Assembly: GCF_949987535.1 (NCBI RefSeq)
Contig: NC_080079.1
Coordinates: forward strand, 2,108,001 to 2,172,000
Direction of reading: 5' to 3'
Origin: Balaenoptera acutorostrata
Lineage: Eukaryota > Chordata > Mammalia > Artiodactyla > Balaenopteridae
Length of the DNA: 64,000 bases
Position 1 is the first letter of the stretch, and the number at the start of each line of letters is the position of its first letter. Made by a program: the position numbers and the translations under genes. Below the pieces are notes generated by a model that ran no database searches, was not told where the DNA came from, and was given only the letters and a program-made list of their open reading frames with translations. This document shows positions 56,746-64,000 of the stretch, piece by piece.

Positions 56746-57094
56746 GAAGCAAGGACTCGGCTGGTCCTTTCTGCGGAAGTGCTCTGTCTCCAACCAGATG
56801 CTGATCCGCCCCCTTCCTAGGACCGCACAGCCACGATGCTGTACAGACACCTGGAGAGACCCAAAGGCCCCACTGGCCCTCGCCCAGATCCCCTGGTTGT
56901 CCCCCGGGGACAGTCCCAATGGGCCATCCTCACCAAGGGGGTCACGCATGCGGCTGTGTTTTGGCGTCTGAGTGCAGACCTGGAGCCCGGGCAGGGGGGG
57001 GTCTCTGGGTCTGCAGCCCCAGACACTTTCTCGTGGCTTCCTTTCCTGCTCTGCCCGCACCGTGCCTGCCAACATAGTTAACACCAGGTCAGCC

Positions 57095-57475
57095 CTTGCG
57101 ATGATCAGCTTTATGTGTCTGTAACTATGGTGCCTGATTGTGTCACCAAACACGAATCTAAGTGCTGCTGTGCAGGGATTTTGTAGGCAGTTAACACTGA
57201 TAATCATTCGACTTTAAGGAAAGGTGATTACCCTCGAGAATGTAGGTGGGCTTCGCCGCATCCATGAAGCCTTAACAACAAAAACTGAGGTTTCCTGAAG
57301 AAGAAGAAATCCGCCTCAAAAGTGCAGCATCACATCCTGCCTGAGTTTCCAGCCTGCCCTGCAGATTTCAGACGTGCCTACCCCCAACATCACACAGCCA
57401 TTCCTTTAAAAAACCTCCTACTCTATATATGCCACTGGTTCTGTTTCTCTGGAGAACGCTGACAAATCCTGCCTT
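57095..57475 (+). mobile_element. ERVL LTR (MLT2-like)
   Basis: Sense LTR with 'gatgatcagctttatgtgtctg', 'aaaggtgattaccctcgagaatgtaggtgggcttcgccgcatcc', 'gccttaacaacaaaaactgagg', and a 3' end 'ctctatatatgccactggttctgtttctctggagaacgctgac', matching the MLT2/ERVL LTR order I recall. No internal region is present. Confidence 0.65.
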
Positions 57476-57849
57476 CTCTGACAAATACACATTCTTCCTG
57501 TGTTCTACACTCAAGGGGGAAAATAGAACTAAAGGAAATGTGGGTGGACGCTTGAAAAAAGGGTCCCATCAATTTCAAATCTTCCACGACTGTGACCTTT
57601 GCCTGTGTATATTTCTAGGATGGACGGTGCCCAGGGCGATGGCATCTCACAACAACTGTATCCCTGGATTCGACAACAGATGCTCACACCCTCTTCCCAG
57701 GGGTTCTGAGGCCCACCTGAGGCCAAAAAAGAACCATTCCTGGCCTGGTGTTCTCACACCCAAGGCCAGAATCACAGTTAATAACCAGACATTTAACAGT
57801 TCACTAGATTGATCCATATCTCAGGGTCCAGGTTCTGAGCCTAAACCAG
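57476..57849. other. Unique DNA between two LTRs
   Basis: Contains a 127-codon plus frame at 57429-57812 that starts inside the LTR end and has no recognisable homology. No other feature. Confidence 0.4.
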
Positions 57850-58283
57850 GCACTGGGTTGAATTATGTCCCCCCAAAAGATATGTTTGGGTCCTAATCTC
57901 CTGTGCCTGTGAATGTGCCCTTATTTGGAAAGAGGGTCTTTGCAGATGTGTTAAGTTAGGTCCCAAGGCGCGGTCACATGGGCTTTGGGCGGTCCCTGTA
58001 GAACGATTGGCCTCCTGTACGAAGAGGAAAGTCTGGACACAGAGGCCACGTGATGATGGAGGTGGTGACTGGAGGGCTGTATCTACAGGCCAGCGGTCAT
58101 CAACGATTACTGGAAACCACCAGAAGCTGGGAGAGAAGCCTGGAACAGAGTCTCCCTCTGAGCCTCCAGAAGGAACTAGCCTGCCGACACCTTGATTTTT
58201 GAACTTCTGGCCTCCAGAACTGTGAAAGAACTAATCCAGGTTGTGGTACTTTGTCATGGTGGCCTGAAAAAACTGATACACCA
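57850..58283 (+). mobile_element. MLT1 solo LTR
   Basis: Nearly full-length sense LTR: 'gggttgaattatgtccccccaaaagatatg', 'tgcctgtgaatgtgcccttatttggaaagagggtctttgcagatg', 'gaaaccaccagaagctgggagag', 'gagcctccagaaggaactagcctgccgacaccttgattttt', 'ggcctccagaactgtg', 'ggttgtggtactttgtcatgg', 'aactgatacacc'. Confidence 0.9.
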
Positions 58284-61200
58284 TCCTCGATACACTGTCC
58301 TTGACTGCAGACTTGGGGGAAAGAGCTATCTAGATACCTCCACCAAAGATAACATCTTACAGATACCCACCATCCTTCTGTTGAACACTGAAAAGATGCA
58401 AGACTTGGTTCGGGGTTGGAAATATCAATACCTTCTTTCTATGAAGGTAACCACAACTGTGCAGAGACTCTGATTACAAGCGACATCCACCTCTGCAGGT
58501 GCTGGGATTCACAAGGACCTCAGAAGTCCTCAGTCTGGTCTGCACCTCTAATGTGAAGTTCGGGATATTGACAGTGAATACAAAAAGATCCGTCACCCCC
58601 TGGCCAGCGTGCTCATTCACGGACATCCCCACACCCGGTCCAGCTGCCCACCCATCACCAGATCGGTGTAGGACGTTCCAGGCTAAAAAAGGTGGGTTCC
58701 TTGAATGTCCCAATTCCTAAGTACGCTAAGCTCGAGTCTCCCGTGGAGTATAAACACATCAGGCAGTTGTGTCTTATATTCCTGCTGGGAAAATCCACTT
58801 TGAATGCTTGAAACCTAGAGTCACCGGGCACAAAGATTTTTAATTTGTAAGAGGACCTGGAACCGCATTCGGCAGCACCTGGGGACAGAGGTGGATGGCT
58901 CTCCCCCCCTCACTCTCTTTCTTGCTGTCTCTCTACCTCCAGGCAAGAGAAAGCTGACAGGCGAGTCTTTTTCTACTGATGGCTGGAATTTGGCATTAAC
59001 AGTACCGGCAATCTGCAATCAGCCTACAATTGTGTAGCGATATGAAATGGGATGAAGCCGAGGCCAGTATACTGCTGTGTCCAAAGTGAGCTGGGTTGCA
59101 CTTGAAGATATCTCATCATAGAAGTTTAATGTGCAACTTATTGTCTGGAAAAAAAAACCTCTGTAGGCCCACTAATGGATGGCCCGAGGTCCCCGAGCCC
59201 TGCTTCTGTGGCTTTGAAAGGAATCGACGCCCCCTGGGATGAAGATACTGAATCTCAAAAAGAACAGGTTTGAGTAGGAGAAATAGACATTTCTGAGTCT
59301 ATTCTAGAAAGATCACCTGGACGGGTTTTTACACACTCAGAGAATGACAGGAGAGACTCGGTCTTCTAAAAGAGTGGCACAAAACAAGCTGGGTGAAAGT
59401 AAATCCTTGTGAGGTTTGTTTTCCTTTACCCACTCAATCCACCCTGCCCTGTGCCCCGTAGGTGCCCTCTGACCCCCAGCTGGATTCCGCCAAAGGGGCG
59501 AGGGCAGCAGGGGGTGTGAGACGGGGACGGGAGGGGTTCAGGGTGCCGCTCCCCCGGCTTCCTCCTCCAGCTGGACGCACCCTCCCCATCTCACGCTCCC
59601 CTCCAGCTCCCGGCCCAGCTCGGGCGGTGAGGCCACGCTGTCCTGGCACCAGAACCCCACCCTTTGTCTGAGCTTCCCTTTTCACAGCATCTCTTCACTA
59701 CCCTTCCTCGAGTCCCCTCAGCTAATCGGGGGACCCTCTGCTTCCCGCACGCCTGGCCCCGGTGCCTCTCAGGCATCCCTGGTGACCTTTCTTTTAATGT
59801 CGGTGATGTCATGACCTTGTAGATCCTTGCAGAAATCTAATTGTCAGGAAAGCACCTGCCAGCCGCTACGGTACGTGCGTGACATGCTGGTCTTTGTGTC
59901 CGCCCTCTGGGGGAGCGGGTTTCTGTTTCTGCTCTAGAATCCACACACCCCGCCAACAAGCACTGCTTTGCTCGCACGGGGCTATGTCTGACATTGTCAA
60001 GTTATGGAGACTTCGGAGGAGAAGGCGTGAGGGTCCAAGTTCCCAGCGATGGCCAGAGCCTGGGGGGGGGGACTAAAGACACCACGTGGAACACGCGGTC
60101 AGGGAAGGGCTGCCTTGGGAGGGAGTTAGGCGCGACGAATGGTTATTTGTCAAAGATTTCAAAGCAGAATCAACCCTCCTGCCAAAATTAAAAGTATAAA
60201 TGCAGCGCATTCCTAAAGACTCACTCATACCTTCAGCAAATATTCGCTGAATCCTACTCGCATGACTGGCGCTGTTCTGGGTGCGGGATCACGGCAGGCC
60301 AAACCATCTCAGCCCATGGGAAGCCCACCATCCACCTCGGGAAGCCCACCATACACCACGGCATCGGTGTGGCAGCCGTGCCCCAGAGAGCTGCTCTGCA
60401 GTAGGACCCCCCAAAGATGTACCCTGAGAGCAAGAGCAGGCATAACTACCAGCCCAACCCTGCACCCCTGTCTCCAGGGGCTGCTCACAAATACAGGCTT
60501 AGAAGCCCTCTGAGACGTGTGGGGCCAGGAAGGCCTGGGAATCTGCATTTCACTCTCCGGTGAGTCCACTGCCATTGTCTGTGAAGTTCGCTTAGAGAGA
60601 AGCTGCGTTTCTGTGTCTGGCTGTGCACCAGCCCCAGGAATGGAGGCCCCAGGAGGAGGCTGGCCTGTCCTCACGCTTGCCCACTTCCCTGCGAAGCTTG
60701 GCCCAGCGGCTCAGGATGTAGGGGCCTCCTGGACGGTCTTCCTGGATGGTCGCACTGAGGGCCTGCTCCAGGCAAAGACCCTGCCACGCAGATCCTGCCA
60801 CCCTGGGGGTGACGCCAGTCTCACCCTGGCTGCTGGGCCTCCCTCTGAGGATCCGCTGTGGCTCTCCGAGTTCCCCCTCCTCCAGCTGGTCTGATGACTT
60901 ACAAGGTCAACCGCCTCCCTGACAGCTCCATCATGGCAGGTTCTGCGGCCGGGATACTGTCCAGAAGGGAGACACCCCGATGTGTTCCTCTCATCCCCAC
61001 TCTGGAGAGATTTCTCCCGAGAAGGAACCAAGCCCCCGCCTGGTGCTGGCTCTGAGCCCTGGGGCGTGTGGGCTTCCTGCTCACGTACGTTGTGTCCGGG
61101 ACGCGCCCCACAGAGGCGGCACAGGGAGGCCTGCTGGCCGTCGGGACCGCTCACGGCCCATCCCTGCCCTTCTCCCCATGCCCACCGGGCCGCTCCTTCC

Positions 61201-62159
61201 TCCCCCGACGGACCCTTCACCAGCCCTGGGCATCACCCCACATTCCCCTGGGGCTCTGAGCTGACATCTCCAGGGTTGACCCTGAGTCTGGGTCCAGCTT
61301 TGCTTCTGCTCTGTCCGGACAGCGGGCGTGGGGTGGCGCCTGGGAACACACAGCCCTGAGCCCCACGGGCCTGGCCCCAAGTCAGCTGGCACAGAGCCGC
61401 CTCTATCGCCCTTCCCAGTGTCATGCAGGCTGGGGACACCTGTCGCCCTCAAGGCTGACGTCTTAGAGAGACCCCCCTCCAACTGCGTGGCAAGAGCGAC
61501 CTCACAGACCATGATTTAGGGTCAACCATTTCTGCGGGTAACCCGTTTCCACAGCTCCCGACTCAAGATCAATTTGCTCTGAGTTGACTGAGCCGAGCAT
61601 GAGATGTTACCACTTAGGGAAAATGTTTAGAAAAAGAAGATGCAAGTCAGCGCAAAATCAGTCCTGCCAAAGCTGCCGCATTCCTGGTTCCTTCCCTGAA
61701 TTCCGGGTACACATTCTGCTCCTGACCATGGCCAGCTGATGCTGAGACACAGCTCTGACGTGACAGGCAAGCGGAACAATTGTCCAGCAGACACACACTG
61801 GGGGAAGCCTTCAGGGCCCCCATAAAAGAGGGGCTGCGACTTTCGAGTTGGATGGAAAAGTACCAAGAGTCCCCCATTCCTACAGCGAGTCGTGTAGCAG
61901 GACAGGTCGTGCTTGGACGTGGTTCCCACTGAGTTAGAAATCCTGGGACAGCTGCTTTACTGTTGGAGCAGAATGTCCCCTGTCGGCTTCCAGCCACGCA
62001 CGACATTAATCCAGAGGCTGATGAGAACTTGGGAGACGGCCGCCAGTGTGGGGACATCAGTACAAAGCCACGTGTGTGACCTCTCGTAGGAGAGTGGAGG
62101 TCAAAGCCAGTCACAAGTAAACCCTCTGGCCCTGTTCTTGTCACTGTCGACTTAAAAAA
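58284..62159. other. GC-rich unique DNA, no gene recognised
   Basis: Mixed to 59400, then GC-rich with a CpG-dense stretch near 61080-61220. The element-like words 'ctcataccttcagcaaatattcgctgaatcctactcg' (about 60226-60262) and 'gggaatctgcatttc' (about 60537) suggest small old repeat fragments that I cannot assign. Overlapping frames of up to 203 codons (61647-62258, minus) lack any recognisable domain. Confidence 0.45.
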
Positions 62160-62615
62160 TGCACAGCGCGAGAGGTGCGAGTAACTTTTATCTGGGGCAA
62201 AATGAGGACTACAGCCCGGGAGACAGCATTTCAGAGAGCTCTGAGGGACTGCTCCCAAGAGGTAGGGGGGGAGGTCAGTATAGATGTGATTTTGGTGAAG
62301 GGGGAGTACATGTAATTGAGCACATAATGTTTTGCAGAAGGTTTCTGCTAGTCACGAGGAGCAGACGTCACCATGAAGGATTTTAGTGCTTCTCTAGATA
62401 TGACGAGATGCAAGAATTGGGCTCATAAAATCTGCTCCTGAAAATATCTGAACCATCTGACGGCCTGTTCTGCCAGTTTCTCCCAGAACACAAAGCACCT
62501 CATTTCTGCTCTCCACCCTGAGCTCCTTTCAGGGCGTGTTGAAGGTCAGCAGCTGCTGCGGCTCATGATTTGATCCTTGCAGAGGAAGACGGCAAGTGCC
62601 AGTTTGTAGATGACA
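62160..62615 (-). mobile_element. Probable ERV LTR, antisense
   Basis: Read on the minus strand it starts tgtcatctac and ends gcgctgtgca, i.e. TG...CA. A degenerate polyadenylation signal (agataaa) lies about 30 bp before the end, as in a U3-R-U5 LTR. The text 'ggcaaaatgaggactacagcccgggagacagc' recalls an abundant cetartiodactyl LTR, whose name I cannot give with certainty. I could not see a target-site duplication, and no internal retroviral genes are present. Confidence 0.5.
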
Positions 62616-62624
62616 TCGCCCAGT

Positions 62625-63045
62625 GTACTGAGATGACTAGTGTCCCCCATTTCACGTCCACCGAACCCCCAGATGGTGACAGTTGGAAACAGAGCCTTTG
62701 CAGATGTAATCAGTTAAGATGAGGTCGTACTGGATTAGCCTGGCCCCTTAAGCCAATGGCTGGTGTGCTTGTAAGAAGAGAAGAGACACACACACGGGGA
62801 AAGGCCATGGCACGGACGCGGGAATAGGAGGGGTGCAGCTGCGAGATAAGGAGTGTCCAGGATTCTGGCCATCACAGGAGCTGGAAGAGGCAGGAAGGAC
62901 CCTCCCCTAGAGCCTCAGAGGGAGAACAGCCCTGCAGACATTGATTTAGGACTCCTGGCCTCCAAAACTATGAGACAATAACCTTCTGTTGCTTTCAGCC
63001 CCTCAGTTTGTGATGTTCTGTTACAGCAGCCATGGGAAGCTAGGG
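62625..63045 (+). mobile_element. MLT1 solo LTR
   Basis: Sense LTR: 'gatgactagtgtcccccatttc', 'gatggtgacagttggaaacagagcctttgcagatgtaatcagttaagatgaggtcgtactgg', 'atggctggtgtgcttgtaagaagagaagagacac', 'gagccctgcagacattgatttaggactcctggcctccaaaactatgagac', 'cagtttgtgatgttctgttacagcagcc'. It lies about 10 bp from the preceding LTR. Confidence 0.9.
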
Positions 63046-64000
63046 CATCCAGACACTGCCCATGCGGTGGGGTGCAGGCCACTTTAATTACAGGGACATT
63101 TGGGGAGGTGGGAGCCTTCCAGGTCACAGCCAGGAAGGAAAATCCCACGATGAGCAGGTGCTTCTGGGCAGAGCCTGGGTGTCCACTCGTGCCCTTGGGA
63201 CGGTAGCTACTGGGGCATCCAGGGGCCAGGGGCCAGATCCCGCCCTGGCTCTGGGCTCTCTCACCAGAGCCGCTCATCTCCTGCCCTGGAGACCTGGGCG
63301 GGCTTTGACGTTCCAAGGTACACGTCAAGAGCAGGTGCCTTGCGTCCTGGCACTCGCTGATAAACTCGCTCTCCGAGTGGTGGCCAGATGGCCTCGGGTG
63401 GCCACGCTGTCAGGGGTTTCTCTTAGGAAGTGCAGCAAACTGCAGATGTGCAAATCCACACTTGCGGTAAGTTTAGGGTCAGATGATTACTTTGAGAAGC
63501 CCTCAGCTCTGGGAGTATTCACAATATTCGGCCCCTGCCCCAGATGCAATTTAAAGACGCACTAAACTCTAAGATGGGGGCTCTGATCTTGCCCCCAGAG
63601 AAGGTTTGGATACATTTTTTCCTGAAAGATCAAACAGCCAATTATTCCACAGTGTTTTCCCAGTCTTTCTGGAGCCCCTGCTTTGAGCACCCCTCAGCCA
63701 CGGTGAGTCTGCCCTTTGAGAGACCAGGCACTGGTCACGGGAAGAGGAGGCCCCAGACCGACAGAAAGGACAGTGCAGGTGCCGCTGCCCAGGGCAGGGA
63801 CTGTTCTGGAAGGCCTGGAGGCTGGTGGCACGCCTGGGAAGAGCCCTAAATTCTCAGTGGGTCCCAGGTAAGAAGCAGGCCTCGCCTCAGTCTGCAGTGC
63901 CAGGGGCCAGCATGCTGGGGAGCACGAGGGGCGTCACAGAGAGCTCTGGAGAGTGGAGGCTGGCAGTGCCCCATGGCCCCTCTCTGCCAAGCCTACCCGG
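63046..64000. other. GC-rich unique DNA to the window end
   Basis: Overlapping frames of up to 167 codons at 63062-63565 (plus), and others on the minus strand, show no recognisable homology. No named repeat is seen before the window ends. Confidence 0.4.

Noticed and set aside
55916..56820. Overlapping plus-strand frames of 208 and 187 codons
   Set aside because: Both are in G-rich DNA with quadruplex motifs, are compositionally biased, and compete with minus-strand frames over the same bases. One crosses a MIR.

Overview
The window is nuclear DNA from a cetartiodactyl mammal, most likely a cetacean (whale or dolphin). The main evidence is the SINE content. Three full-length copies of a tRNA-Glu-derived SINE carry the long body I associate with the cetacean CHR-type (CHR-2-like) family. 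Two shorter related SINEs lie on the minus strand, and one degenerate related copy lies on the plus strand. The L1 3' ends are also of the artiodactyl/cetacean type, and I recognised no BovB or Bov-tA element, which argues against a ruminant. The species call rests on recalled consensus features, not on a search.

I could not support any protein-coding gene, rRNA, tRNA or CRISPR. The longest open frames are about 210 codons. They lie in GC-rich DNA or run through repeats, show no recognisable domain, and many lack an ATG start. The window reads as intergenic or intronic DNA built mostly of transposon remnants of different ages.

Layout. 1-9.3 kb: mostly unique GC-rich DNA with MIR fragments, a CpG-island-like block (1875-2210), a 53-bp L1 micro-insertion with target-site duplications, and an MST/MLT1 LTR. 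9.3-23 kb: AT-rich and L1-dense. It holds a long degenerate L1 (about 11.4-15.9 kb) with a younger L1 3' end and a hAT-like element nested in it, two CHR SINEs, an MLT1 solo LTR and L1 fragments in opposing orientations. 23-32.9 kb: GC-rich, with MLT1-like LTRs, an L1 tail inside a hAT-like element, and a degenerate CHR copy. 32.9-36.8 kb: old minus-strand L1 with two minisatellites and a CHR SINE. 36.8-44 kb: mostly unique, with two CpG-rich blocks and an LTR-like repeat containing a 10-bp minisatellite. 44-48 kb: a 5'-truncated L1 with a perfect 19-bp target-site duplication, two CHR SINEs and a MIR. 48-54 kb: GC-rich unique DNA and an antisense MLT1. 54.0-55.1 kb: an L1 insertion with a 5' inversion, next to a CpG-rich block at 55.1-55.5 kb. 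55.5-64 kb: GC-rich DNA with ERVL/MaLR LTRs and a probable cetartiodactyl ERV LTR.

I did not find an undescribed biological system. The best leads are mechanistic: a clean twin-primed L1, CHR SINEs with two-part poly(A) tails and an internal duplication, a mosaic MLT1, minisatellites born inside old transposons, and three or four orphan CpG-rich blocks that could be unannotated promoters.
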